Source of the DNA: a virus
Strand: one strand, 5' to 3'
DNA: 21,555 nucleotides
Virus record (IMG/VR): IMGVR_UViG_3300028025_002439
Span: 1-21,555 of that record
The translations under genes and the position numbers were made by a program. The stretch's first letter is position 1, and each line of letters begins with the position of its first letter. Shown piece after piece: positions 13,027-20,386 of the stretch. The notes below the pieces were generated by a model that was not told the DNA's origin, searched no databases, and saw only the letters and a list, made by a program, of their open reading frames with translations.

Positions 13027-13713
13027 TTATTTGATTGTTAATTCTGCTTTTCTGTGGTTAAATAATTGCTGTATTTCTTTGTTGGTTTTTGCCTCATCGG
13101 TTAATTTTTCCCAAATGCCCTTTAATTCACCAATTGCAATCACACTTTTAACATCTGAAATCAATTCTTTAAACTCAATATCAAATTGCGATGGCGCAGG
13201 GATTGCACCTTTTGCCTGTGGCTTTGATGCTTTGGCCTGTGGCTTTGTTTGTATCTCATTGCTATGGATTGCATCGGTGTCATCAATATCGCCTGTTGGA
13301 ACTAAAAATGAATACAACAATGCATATTTCAACGCATACGTTGTTGCTTTGCCTGCTCCTTTGTCCTGTGGATCAACTCCGTGACCATATCCGCAAATTT
13401 CTTGACTTTCACCGCTTTCGTGCATCAATAAAAACGTTGAATATACCTCCGTAAATACGGACTGCTTTGCCTTCATTTTGCCGTTGTAATCCAATTCATC
13501 CCAACGTTCAATTTTAATTGTTGGTGTGATCCCAATCGGTAAAATGCATAAACCATTTTTTGCCATCGATTGGCCAATGATTTTTTTGACCTCTTTGTCC
13601 GGAACACCCTTGTAAGCCATTTGTCCTGTGCCAATGGTCATTGATTTTTCAATCCCTTTGACATCATTCATCACATTGATAATTGCCTTAATTAGATTTG
13701 ATTTCTGATTCAT
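13027..13713 (-). CDS. erf: ERF-family single-strand annealing recombinase
   Basis: This 228-residue protein should anneal complementary single strands in phage recombination. The ERF core is clear: LIKAIINVMNDVKGIEKS at the start, then YKGVPDKEVKKIIGQSMAKN (34-53), YSTFLLMHESGE (91-102), and the signature GHGVDPQDKGAGKATTYALK (110-129) followed by YALLYSFLVPTGDIDDTD (130-147). A linker with KPQAKA and KPQAKG copies (158-169) joins a C-terminal charged helical domain (about 178-228). Length is typical. Its start overlaps the preceding gene by 26 nt. The SSB-like protein encoded just downstream is a probable partner. Confidence 0.92.
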   Translation of the reverse strand: MNQKSNLIKAIINVMNDVKGIEKSMTIGTGQMAYKGVPDKEVKKIIGQSMAKNGLCILPIGITPTIKIERWDELDYNGKMKAKQSVFTEVYSTFLLMHESGESQEICGYGHGVDPQDKGAGKATTYALKYALLYSFLVPTGDIDDTDAIHSNEIQTKPQAKASKPQAKGAIPAPSQFDIEFKELISDVKSVIAIGELKGIWEKLTDEAKTNKEIQQLFNHRKAELTIK

Positions 13714-13897
13714 CGTATAATTGTTTTGAAATTCGGTTGATTGATTCCCACATTAGGGGATAATTTAATTTTCTTGAAATGGCCATTTGCACATTGTGCG
13801 ATTCCCATTTGTCTTTGCGTGGTGGTTGAATGCCTCTATTGTTTAAATCCTCAGCCACCAATCGGTGCAATTCACCTGCGTTAATTTTTACCCTCAT
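13688..13897 (-). CDS. Hypothetical protein, 69 residues
   Basis: Not recognised. A basic 69-residue protein: MRVKINAGELHRLVAEDLNN, then RGIQPPRKDKWESHNVQMAI and NYPLMWESINRISKQLYDE. The arrangement of two helices around a proline-rich turn may bind nucleic acid, but no named motif is present. It overlaps ERF by 26 nt and the upstream gene by 17 nt. Confidence 0.6.
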   Translation of the reverse strand: MRVKINAGELHRLVAEDLNNRGIQPPRKDKWESHNVQMAISRKLNYPLMWESINRISKQLYDESEIKSN

Positions 13898-14069
13898 ATC
13901 TTTTTTCTAACATTTCCTGCATTGATTCAAATTCCTCAATGCCAATTTCTTTTCCACCATTATTGGTCAATTCGTTTTGGATATATTTTCCAAGTTCATC
14001 CGTGCTGTTGAATGCTTTGGTCACGGTGTAATATCCTGCGTGATCTTTGAATGTGATTTTGTATATCAT
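13881..14069 (-). CDS. Hypothetical protein, 62 residues
   Basis: Not recognised. A 62-residue protein starting MIYKITFKDHAGYYTVTKAF (two beta strands), then a helix STDELGKYIQNELTNN and an acidic EEFESMQEMLEKRYE end, a beta-beta-alpha type small fold. It overlaps the next gene by 17 nt, and lies 11 nt after the stop of the membrane microprotein ORF. Confidence 0.6.
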   Translation of the reverse strand: MIYKITFKDHAGYYTVTKAFNSTDELGKYIQNELTNNGGKEIGIEEFESMQEMLEKRYEGKN

Positions 14070-14080
14070 TGCCGTAGTGA

Positions 14081-14191
14081 TTAAATGTTGCCAACGATGT
14101 ACATAAGTTTCACACAGATTGCGCCGGCTGTTAAAACTATAACTAAACCTGCAATGTCATTTTTGTCAATTGTTTTTAATAGATTCCACAT
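14081..14191 (-). CDS. 36-residue membrane microprotein
   Basis: An ORF from ATG 14191 to TAA 14081-14083 encodes 36 residues: MWNLLKTIDKNDI, then one hydrophobic segment AGLVIVLTAGAICVKLMYIV (14-33), ending GNI. Its leader AAACAACAACAAT is identical to the 13 nt before the ATG of the upstream gene at 14540, which suggests the start is used. It lies alone in the gap between two ORFs. Function unknown. Confidence 0.55.
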   Translation of the reverse strand: MWNLLKTIDKNDIAGLVIVLTAGAICVKLMYIVGNI

Positions 14192-14204
14192 ATTGTTGTT
14201 GTTT
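14192..14204 (-). promoter_or_regulatory. CAA-repeat translation leader
   Basis: AAACAACAACAAT directly precedes ATG 14191 and repeats exactly the leader of the gene starting at 14540. It has no Shine-Dalgarno and should be unstructured. Unpaired A/C-rich leaders favour initiation in Bacteroidota, so it probably acts as a translation enhancer. Confidence 0.4.
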
Positions 14205-14212
14205 AAAAGATT

Positions 14213-14230
14213 GCCGGGAATCCGCCCGGC
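14213..14230 (-). terminator. Hairpin, weak terminator or RNA stabiliser
   Basis: GCCGGG (14213-14218) pairs with CCCGGC (14225-14230) around a 6-nt loop, a very stable 6-bp GC stem. Read on the minus strand it is followed by AATCTTTTAAAC, only a short T run, so termination should be partial. It separates the first early gene from the microprotein and may also protect the upstream mRNA end. Confidence 0.55.
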
Positions 14231-14240
14231 TCGGTGTATA

Positions 14241-14540
14241 TTATTTATTAACTGCAATTATAAATGAACCACATGAATTTGAAACTTCAATACCTTTCAA
14301 TGTATCTGTTTCATATGCTGAAAAATAATCTCTTGATGATCCAACAAACCACGCACCAATGATTCCTAATGTATTACGTTTGTTCCACTCTCTATCATCA
14401 GATTTTGCAATTGTAAATCCTCCATTTACAGATGCAACGCAATCTTGCATCCCATCAAAACTGCTTCTAACATTGATCAATAATTGACCTGAATTTTTGT
14501 TGATAAAACTTTTAACCGTAGATAATGTGATCTTTTTCAT
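14241..14540 (-). CDS. Conserved hypothetical protein, 99 residues (first early gene)
   Basis: The pattern is distinctive: MKKITLSTVKSFINKNSGQL, then INVRSSFDGMQDCV (22-35), NTLGIIGAWFVGSSRDYFSA (56-75), and IEVSNSCGSFIIAVNK at the end. I recall similar proteins (FDGM, LGIxGAWFVGxSRDxF, NCCGSF) in phages and plasmids, without a known function. It is the first gene after the main early promoter region, so it is probably made early and strongly, as host-takeover or anti-defence genes often are. That role is inference from position only. A CAA-rich leader precedes its ATG. Confidence 0.72.
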   Translation of the reverse strand: MKKITLSTVKSFINKNSGQLLINVRSSFDGMQDCVASVNGGFTIAKSDDREWNKRNTLGIIGAWFVGSSRDYFSAYETDTLKGIEVSNSCGSFIIAVNK

Positions 14541-14571
14541 ATTGTTGTTGTTTTGTTGTTGTTGTTTGTTG
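14541..14571 (-). promoter_or_regulatory. Long CAA-rich leader of the first early gene
   Basis: The 31 nt before ATG 14540 contain almost only CAA and AAC units, with no Shine-Dalgarno and no self-pairing. The final AAACAACAACAAT is shared with the microprotein leader at 14192-14204, and CAACAACA also precedes the ATG at 10748. Likely an unstructured translation-enhancing leader. Confidence 0.45.
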
Positions 14572-14574
14572 ATG

Positions 14575-14605
14575 TAAACCTACAACCTTTATTTTATATT
14601 TCAAA
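14575..14605 (-). promoter_or_regulatory. Candidate early promoter
   Basis: On the minus strand TTTG (14605-14602) is followed after 19 nt by TAGGTTTA (14582-14575), which fits the Bacteroidota TTTG / TAnnTTTG consensus except for the last base. It is the only promoter region between the terminator at 14662-14690 and the early genes. The -33 TTTG lies inside a tandem repeat, which suggests control by a bound protein. Confidence 0.45.
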
Positions 14606-14618
14606 CAATTTCAAACAA
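14599..14618 (-). repeat. Tandem 10-bp repeat over the early promoter -33 region
   Basis: TTGTTTGAAA is present twice in tandem on the minus strand (14618-14609 and 14608-14599). A 10-bp period puts both copies on the same face of the DNA, as for adjacent repressor or activator sites. The second copy contains the putative -33 TTTG. Confidence 0.5.
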
Positions 14619-14661
14619 AATATATCAAAAAAATATCAATTATTTATTTAACGGTTATAAA

Positions 14662-14690
14662 AAAGGGCAAATCCAACGGAAATGCCCTTT
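14662..14690 (-). terminator. Strong terminator after the phosphoesterase gene
   Basis: AAAGGGCA (14662-14669) pairs with TGCCCTTT (14683-14690). The loop can form an extra TCC-GGA stem. Read on the minus strand the stem is followed by a T run (TTTTTT, then ATAA). It ends transcription of the tail and phosphoesterase genes and isolates the early operon. Confidence 0.82.
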
Positions 14691-14738
14691 ATCTTACAAC
14701 AACTATGAATCAATAACCTTTAATATTTCGCTACAAAA

Positions 14739-15722
14739 CTACACAATTTTCCCATCTTTTATCATTAAGTTATCCACCTTTGCTTTGCCATCTGTGATCG
14801 TTACAACTGCAAATCCGTTGTTGTGCTGTGCAAATGGGTAATATTTAGGGGATAATTGCGTCAAACATCCTGTGGAATATGTGTGGATGTATTGTTTAAA
14901 TCCATTTTTTTTGATTGTGCCGGTTGATCTGTGTACGTGTCCAATCAATGTATTGCAGAACGTTTTATTGAATGTGCTTTGCGATGGATTCATTCCACCT
15001 GCCATCAATTCGTGACCGTGACAAACCAATAAATCGCCCATTTCCATTCCCTGCCAATCCGGAACAAATTTCATATCCAATGAATCCAACCTAAAAAATT
15101 TATCAAATTGCATTTCGTGCAATTGCGCAAATTCCTCAGCCTGCTCATTCAAATACCGTTGGTATCTGTTTTCGTGATTACCTGCCTTAAAATAGATCGG
15201 TATTGTTGGAAATATGTCACGCAGTTTTTGCAAGAAATTACGGCACATTTCGATTTCTTTTGGAAAATCACGCAAATCCTTTTCCTTTTCGTGCCGGCTT
15301 ATGCTGTAAAAATCAAATGTGTCGCCATTTAGATACAGGCAATCAATGTTTTGATCCTTTAAATGCTTAATGGCACACACAACGGCTTCAACTGAATGGA
15401 ACGGAACGTGAATGTCCGATAATATCCCAATTTTCTTAATATGATCCGGCAACCGTGCTGATGTGTATTCCTTCCCAATTGATGGCTCAATTCCAAAATT
15501 ATCTATTTCCTCCCACGTTAATGTTTCAATTTGTGCCTTTGGTAAATTAGCCAATGTTTTTTCAGCCCTTACACGTGATAAAATATTATAACGGCTCATC
15601 ATTTTTCGCATTTGCTTTGCATCTGAATACCCATAAGTTTCGTGGTATTTTTCCGAAAAATGTTTCATTGATAATGGCGATGAAAAAAAATGATCCTTGA
15701 TTTGATCGTGTTTTAAACCCAT
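14739..15722 (-). CDS. Calcineurin-like metallophosphoesterase
   Basis: From ATG 15722 (327 residues). The metal-binding motifs of the metallophosphoesterase superfamily are all present in order: GILSDIHVPFHS (99-110) with DxH, LNGDTFDFYS (131-140) with GD, AGNHENRY (180-187) with GNHE, VCHGHE (233-238) and IGHVHR (260-265). Phage members are often called DNA repair exonucleases by analogy with SbcD/Mre11, but a phosphatase or nucleotide phosphodiesterase is equally possible. The N-terminal 80 residues are a separate helical part. A start at 15842 would add 40 residues, but these cross a terminator and a promoter-like element, so 15722 is chosen. It is the only gene between the tail module and the early operon. 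Confidence 0.87.
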   Translation of the reverse strand: MGLKHDQIKDHFFSSPLSMKHFSEKYHETYGYSDAKQMRKMMSRYNILSRVRAEKTLANLPKAQIETLTWEEIDNFGIEPSIGKEYTSARLPDHIKKIGILSDIHVPFHSVEAVVCAIKHLKDQNIDCLYLNGDTFDFYSISRHEKEKDLRDFPKEIEMCRNFLQKLRDIFPTIPIYFKAGNHENRYQRYLNEQAEEFAQLHEMQFDKFFRLDSLDMKFVPDWQGMEMGDLLVCHGHELMAGGMNPSQSTFNKTFCNTLIGHVHRSTGTIKKNGFKQYIHTYSTGCLTQLSPKYYPFAQHNNGFAVVTITDGKAKVDNLMIKDGKIV

Positions 15723-15736
15723 TTGTAGTTTTTTTT

Positions 15737-15768
15737 CAAAATTAGCCAAATAACTAATTAGTAAAACC
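15737..15768 (-). promoter_or_regulatory. Conserved phage promoter-like element, copy 2 (before phosphoesterase)
   Basis: Read on the minus strand: GGTTTT, A, CTAATTAG, TT, ATTTG, G, CTAATTTTG. It matches the element at 2025-2055 except for one inserted base and three substitutions. GGTTTT and TAATTTTG are 18 nt apart. The box ends 14 nt before the phosphoesterase ATG, nearly the same distance as for the protease. It lies just after a terminator, as expected of a restart promoter. Confidence 0.6.
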
Positions 15769-15783
15769 GACAAATAAAACAAA

Positions 15784-15813
15784 AATGGCCGTAGATTATT
15801 CCACGACCATTCT
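15784..15813 (-). terminator. Terminator after the tail-tip gene
   Basis: AATGG and CGT pair with ACG and CCATT across one C-A mismatch, loop of 10 nt. Read on the minus strand the stem is followed by TTTTTGTTTTATTTG. It ends the tail operon before the phosphoesterase promoter. A second inverted repeat, CATCCG (15831-15836) and CGGATG (15856-15861), lies just upstream. Confidence 0.65.
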
Positions 15814-15889
15814 GCATTCACCCTAATCAACATCCGATGCACTCAAAGAATACAACGGATGCGCACTTCTAAACCTATGAAAAACAAAA

Positions 15890-17818
15890 TTATTCCTGAT
15901 ATGAAATCCTGTACGTGCTTGTAACATCCGTATAATTATTAGGGATATGGAATTGGCAGGTGTAAACATTCGATTTCAATTTCACTCGGATTGAATCCAC
16001 AATGGCCGAATCTGTTTCGGTCAATGTTGGAAATTTAATGTACAATTTATGGGCCATTGACATCACACCGTAATCATCCATATTATACAAATCACCTTCG
16101 TATTGCATCGAATATTGCCTAAAATCGTTTAATCTTTGCTGTGTGACTATTTGTTCAATAAATAAACCCATCACATCCTGCGCACGTTTAAATCCGTTAT
16201 TGTCTGTAAATGCACCTAAAAATACAACTGAATCCAAATCGGCCTGCACGACATCTTTATGCTCCATCACATCTGATGTTGCAAATGTGCCTGATTGCTC
16301 CCGGATAAAATATACCTGTTTATATACGTTCTGATCTTTGTCAATATTTCTGACTGCACAATTGTCCAAATACATTCCTGTGTATGAACCCGGTGCATCA
16401 ATATATGGATATGAAAACCCAATCTGAATTGTTCCACTTTCGGTCGCTTCTTTGGCTGTAAATTTGAATGATTCAAACGTACCTGCCCCAACAACTTTCG
16501 TTTCATTCCATAAAACTGAACCCGGTGATGTACCCCACGTTTTGTTCACATCACTCCAATATGTGTACACACCCGGTGAATATTCAATACGCAAAAACCA
16601 CGGCAATCTGTTATCGGATCCGCCTTTGTCAATATTGACTGAAAACAAAACCTGATATTGGTTGCCCCTAATGGCCTGCGCTGCCCCTGTACTTGACAAT
16701 CTTACCGTGTAAACACCCAATGCGCTTGTCCCAACATATTTCAACGATCTACGGCCTGCAAATGGCGCATTGACAAATTCCGTTGTGACTAATGTCGTTT
16801 CCCAATTCTCATAATCAAATTCAAACGATGCGTTCAAATTCAAATCCACCTGTTGTTGTGAAATATCGACAATTTCCTGATATTTTTTGACCGGTCTGCG
16901 TGGTGTTCTAAACAGGTTTTGGCCTATTGGTTGCATATTGGTTGGAACAACTTTCAACATATTTGTTGTTACGGTTGATTGCTGTACACCTGATGCATTA
17001 TAAATCCAATATTTGATGTTTTCTGTGCCTGCATTCAAAAACCCTTGTTTGGCTGTCAATATGCCTGCACCGGTGTATGTTCCGGCCTGTATTCCTTCAA
17101 TGATTCGTTGATCACCATAAGATGAACAATTGACAATATACCAACGGCCAAATGATTGAAAAATACGGCAATTAAATCCCATAAGGATTGACCGCAATGT
17201 CACTTTTGCATCGTTAATGATATAATAATCGTGATAAAATCCTGATTTTTTAATTGTAACCTGACTAAACACGTTTTTCCATGCTGTATCGGTTGCAATC
17301 CTTAAATCATTGCTAATATATATGTCATAACCCAACGATAAATTTGACAATGCATTCCACATAAATTGCCACAATGTAGGATTGTCGGTGCCAATTGCAG
17401 GCATCCATGTATCATACCCATCTAACTGCCCCAAATTGTCTGTGGCTGTGATTGACAATGAATACGGTGTTGATACCAATGCCTCAGCATATAAATCATT
17501 TACAACCCATCCTGACCAATATGTTTGCCATGATCCGGCCGATGCCTCAAAATACACAACCACTTTGTATTCACGTTCATCAAATAGATAAAAATTGTCA
17601 TAAGTAACGTCATCCGTTACCATCAAATTCAACGTGCATAATGATCCAATCAATGGTTCATACAAATCCTCCTCAGCCTTCCACTCGATTTCAACAGGTT
17701 CTGCCGTTCCCACCATTGGCAAAACTGCACCGGTGTATCCGTTTTTTAAAATCTCAACCTTTCGTTTGTTGCCTTTTAAATCAGCAAATTCCAAACGATA
17801 TTTTACACCGTATGCCAT
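15890..17818 (-). CDS. Tail-tip / baseplate protein with carbohydrate-binding-like domain
   Basis: This 642-residue protein follows the tape measure gene by 2 nt, the place of the distal tail or tail-tip protein. The N-terminal 300 residues are beta-rich, with MAYGVKYRLEFADLKGNKRK at the start, EIEWKAEEDLYEPLIGS (about 43-59), YWSGWVVNDLYAEAL (about 100-114) and YSLSITATDNLGQLDGYD (about 118-135). About 320-495 looks like a jelly-roll carbohydrate-binding module of the CBM4/9 type: SFEFDYENW at the start, repeated aromatic strands, and GMYLDNCAVRNI at the end. The last 140 residues form a further beta-rich domain. It likely binds a host surface glycan, so it is a candidate host-range protein. 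The module call is by pattern only. Confidence 0.75.
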   Translation of the reverse strand: MAYGVKYRLEFADLKGNKRKVEILKNGYTGAVLPMVGTAEPVEIEWKAEEDLYEPLIGSLCTLNLMVTDDVTYDNFYLFDEREYKVVVYFEASAGSWQTYWSGWVVNDLYAEALVSTPYSLSITATDNLGQLDGYDTWMPAIGTDNPTLWQFMWNALSNLSLGYDIYISNDLRIATDTAWKNVFSQVTIKKSGFYHDYYIINDAKVTLRSILMGFNCRIFQSFGRWYIVNCSSYGDQRIIEGIQAGTYTGAGILTAKQGFLNAGTENIKYWIYNASGVQQSTVTTNMLKVVPTNMQPIGQNLFRTPRRPVKKYQEIVDISQQQVDLNLNASFEFDYENWETTLVTTEFVNAPFAGRRSLKYVGTSALGVYTVRLSSTGAAQAIRGNQYQVLFSVNIDKGGSDNRLPWFLRIEYSPGVYTYWSDVNKTWGTSPGSVLWNETKVVGAGTFESFKFTAKEATESGTIQIGFSYPYIDAPGSYTGMYLDNCAVRNIDKDQNVYKQVYFIREQSGTFATSDVMEHKDVVQADLDSVVFLGAFTDNNGFKRAQDVMGLFIEQIVTQQRLNDFRQYSMQYEGDLYNMDDYGVMSMAHKLYIKFPTLTETDSAIVDSIRVKLKSNVYTCQFHIPNNYTDVTSTYRISYQE

Positions 17819-17820
17819 AT

Positions 17821-20337
17821 TTATCCTATTCTATTTCTTTGCTTTTCTGCTCTTTGTAATGCCACCACCAAATCCTGACCACGTAACACAAATTCACCCG
17901 AAACGTTTGCTGTGCCATTGCCATTGCCTTGATCCAACATACCCTGTAATTTGCTCAATGGTGCAATAACTTCCGGATTTGATTTTGCACCCGGATATTC
18001 ACCCATTAAACCCATTGTTGGGCCGGATACGATACCACCTGCCGCAAATGCCGGAACCTTGCTAAATGCCGATGAAACGGCAGCAATACCCATTGCAATA
18101 AATGGTAATAATGTAAAAATTGCACCCGGCCCTGTTGATTTGGCTGACTCAGTACCTGCAACAACTGCATTTGCTGTTGATGTTGCTTTGGCTGTTGCAA
18201 TCTGTCCTTTGGCGATAATGGATTGTTTTAATGCCTCCGCTGCATACTGAACACCCATTTGAATCAATGTTGCCATAAATCCTTCCAATCCTGTTGATGC
18301 CAAACCCATTGATTGAACAATTGCGCCACCTAATTGATTGAATGCATTACCAACCGATTGTGCCATATTATTGACATTGTCCATATACAGGCTATATTGT
18401 TGCGCCTGTAAATCCAATTGCGTTTTCTGTGCAATTGTGGATTCTGCAATCTTTTTATCCAACATCGCCATTGGTGATGGAATATCCATTGTAATCCCAC
18501 GCAATTTGTTCAATGATGTGAAAAATTCACTTGTTGAAATATCGTAATTAAACCATTTTTTCAATAATTCAACGTTTGCCCGGCCATCTTCGCCCAAACT
18601 CAGCATCATTTTTTTCTGAATGATTTCCTGATCTTTTAGCTGATCGGCATACCCTCGTTTTTTAATTTCAAATAATGCCTTTTCTGTTTCCTCTGTTGCT
18701 TTAATTCTTGCCTGAAATGCTTTAAATTCTGCCGAATATCCTGTACTTGGTTGCCCTTCCGCTTTTGATGGCCCTTTTAAATCTGTTTTTGTTGATGTTG
18801 GTGAATCAACTTTATTTAAATCAATACCCGATAATTTGGCAATTGATTGTATTAATTTTTCATTTGCTTTTATTTCCTCTGTAACTCTTTTGGCTCTATC
18901 AACTGCCCCTGCTGCAAACGCATTCATATTTCCTGTCGCTGCACCATATGCCAATTTTAACGCACCCATTACAGATGATCCGGCATCGGCTTCACCTGTT
19001 TGTAATGCTAAATTTTTGGTCATTAATTCCTGAATCTTAGCATTACCGGCCATCACTAATGCTTTTTGCCTTAGCGATCCAATGTATTTGTCCATTGCTG
19101 CTTTTGCCTTGTCGGTTCCAACCGTTTCCAATGTAATGTTCCCTAAATACTCAGGTGACATTGCATTCAATGCCTCAATTGCTTTTTTACGTTCTGACAT
19201 TGCCACATTTTGATTCTGTGCCAATTTCACCAAACGTTGCATTTCGTTTTCCTCTTTAATTGTCGATTTGACGGATTCGTCTTTCAAATTGTTCATTTCT
19301 TTCTGAACATCTGTCAAATTCTTAAATACACCCATTTGAACTAAATAAACAGATGTCAATCCGGCAACCAATGTTGTAATTGCAACCAAAGGATTTGCCA
19401 TCATTGCCGCCCAAAGGTATTTCACTGCCTTTGTTGCGTTTGTAAATCCGGCAATCATATTTTGCGATAAAAATCCAACCGCTGTTAATACCGGCCCGAT
19501 TGCAGCCACTAAACCACCCAAAACCATAATAATTGTTTTTGTGGTTTTTGATGACTCAGAAACGGAAACCATAAATGAATTGAATGCCTTAAATGCCGAT
19601 GTAATGTATGGCAATACTATCTGACCAAATTGCGCCCCAACCTGTTTCAATGCCTCAGCAAACATACGCATCTGATTGGCTGCACCGCCCCCTGTACGTT
19701 CAAAATCACCGTGTGCGTTTTTAGTAACGGATAAAACATAATTGTATCGCAACATGACTTTTTCAGCCTGTGACATTTCATCATAGGATTTTTTGATCCC
19801 TGTTGAAAACGCATATGCTTTCACATTGGCTTCGGTCATTACAATACCCAATCGTTTCAATGATTCGGTTTCACCTGTAAAGATTCCGGCCAATGCTGTT
19901 TGAACCTGATCAATCCCAATATTTTTGAATGATGCTAAATCACCGGCTAATCCAACCAAAGATGTTGAAAGTTTTGCAGCCTCAGCAGTTCCAACACCCA
20001 TACCGGTTGCCATATCGCCAAACAATGCCGCCATATCTAATGCCGTTCCCTCAGCAATACCAAACGATGTCAATGCGTGCTTTGCAAATGCCTGAACCTC
20101 AGCCGATGAACTTTTGAATGATACATCCACTTTGTTCATTGACTCATTGAAATCGGATGCTAATTTGACCGCTGCGCCACCGGCTAATGCCAAAGGTGCT
20201 GTGACAAACATCGACATCGATTTTCCAATTTCGGATGCTTTTTTACCAAAATCGGTTAATTGCTTTTCTGCGTTTGATAATGCATCATTCAAACCTGATG
20301 CATCACCGGTTATTCGGACTTTTAATTCTTCTGCCAT
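17821..20337 (-). CDS. Tail tape measure protein
   Basis: This 838-residue protein sets tail length and is ejected with the DNA. It has the family start (AEELKVRITGDASGLNDALS, 2-21), then a GKSMSMFVTAPLALAGGAAV segment (38-57), long Ala/Gly-rich helices, the box GIDQVQTALAGIFTGETESL-KRLGIVMT (about 140-168) and AANQMRMFAEALKQVGAQFG. A hydrophobic block (about 268-335) includes TIIMVLGGLVAAIGPVLTAV and could form membrane segments in the host inner membrane. A charged coiled-coil region (about 340-600) follows, with a second hydrophobic block near 720-765. At about 0.15 nm per residue the tail would be roughly 125 nm, a rule-of-thumb estimate. No lysozyme or peptidase motif is visible. Confidence 0.94.
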   Translation of the reverse strand: MAEELKVRITGDASGLNDALSNAEKQLTDFGKKASEIGKSMSMFVTAPLALAGGAAVKLASDFNESMNKVDVSFKSSSAEVQAFAKHALTSFGIAEGTALDMAALFGDMATGMGVGTAEAAKLSTSLVGLAGDLASFKNIGIDQVQTALAGIFTGETESLKRLGIVMTEANVKAYAFSTGIKKSYDEMSQAEKVMLRYNYVLSVTKNAHGDFERTGGGAANQMRMFAEALKQVGAQFGQIVLPYITSAFKAFNSFMVSVSESSKTTKTIIMVLGGLVAAIGPVLTAVGFLSQNMIAGFTNATKAVKYLWAAMMANPLVAITTLVAGLTSVYLVQMGVFKNLTDVQKEMNNLKDESVKSTIKEENEMQRLVKLAQNQNVAMSERKKAIEALNAMSPEYLGNITLETVGTDKAKAAMDKYIGSLRQKALVMAGNAKIQELMTKNLALQTGEADAGSSVMGALKLAYGAATGNMNAFAAGAVDRAKRVTEEIKANEKLIQSIAKLSGIDLNKVDSPTSTKTDLKGPSKAEGQPSTGYSAEFKAFQARIKATEETEKALFEIKKRGYADQLKDQEIIQKKMMLSLGEDGRANVELLKKWFNYDISTSEFFTSLNKLRGITMDIPSPMAMLDKKIAESTIAQKTQLDLQAQQYSLYMDNVNNMAQSVGNAFNQLGGAIVQSMGLASTGLEGFMATLIQMGVQYAAEALKQSIIAKGQIATAKATSTANAVVAGTESAKSTGPGAIFTLLPFIAMGIAAVSSAFSKVPAFAAGGIVSGPTMGLMGEYPGAKSNPEVIAPLSKLQGMLDQGNGNGTANVSGEFVLRGQDLVVALQRAEKQRNRIG

Positions 20338-20348
20338 AGTGTAAAGTT

Positions 20349-20386
20349 AAAAAAAAAGCCAACCCATTATTTGGTTTGGCTTTTTT
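20349..20386 (-). terminator. Terminator between chaperone and tape measure genes
   Basis: GCCAA and CC pair with GG and TTGGC across one mismatch (20358-20365 with 20373-20380), with A-T extensions on both sides. Read on the minus strand nine T follow. It overlaps the last codons of the chaperone frameshift ORF. The tape measure gene has no obvious strong promoter after it, so it probably acts as a partial terminator. Confidence 0.75.

Noticed and set aside
12983-13384. 133-residue plus-strand ORF opposite ERF and its neighbour
   Set aside because: It lies wholly antisense to well-supported genes, has no family-like pattern, and the plus strand has no independent gene anywhere in the window.
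14541-14571. CAA/GTT microsatellite as a phase-variable tract
   Set aside because: The tract is imperfect, lies outside any coding frame and is interrupted, so slippage switching is less likely than a leader role.
15723-15842. Longer N-terminus for the phosphoesterase, including an apparent membrane segment
   Set aside because: These 40 codons cross a terminator and the duplicated promoter element; the hydrophobic run comes from T-rich promoter sequence.
17634-17969. 111-residue plus-strand ORF across the tail-tip and tape measure junction
   Set aside because: Antisense to two confident genes; composition looks like a complement of coding sequence.
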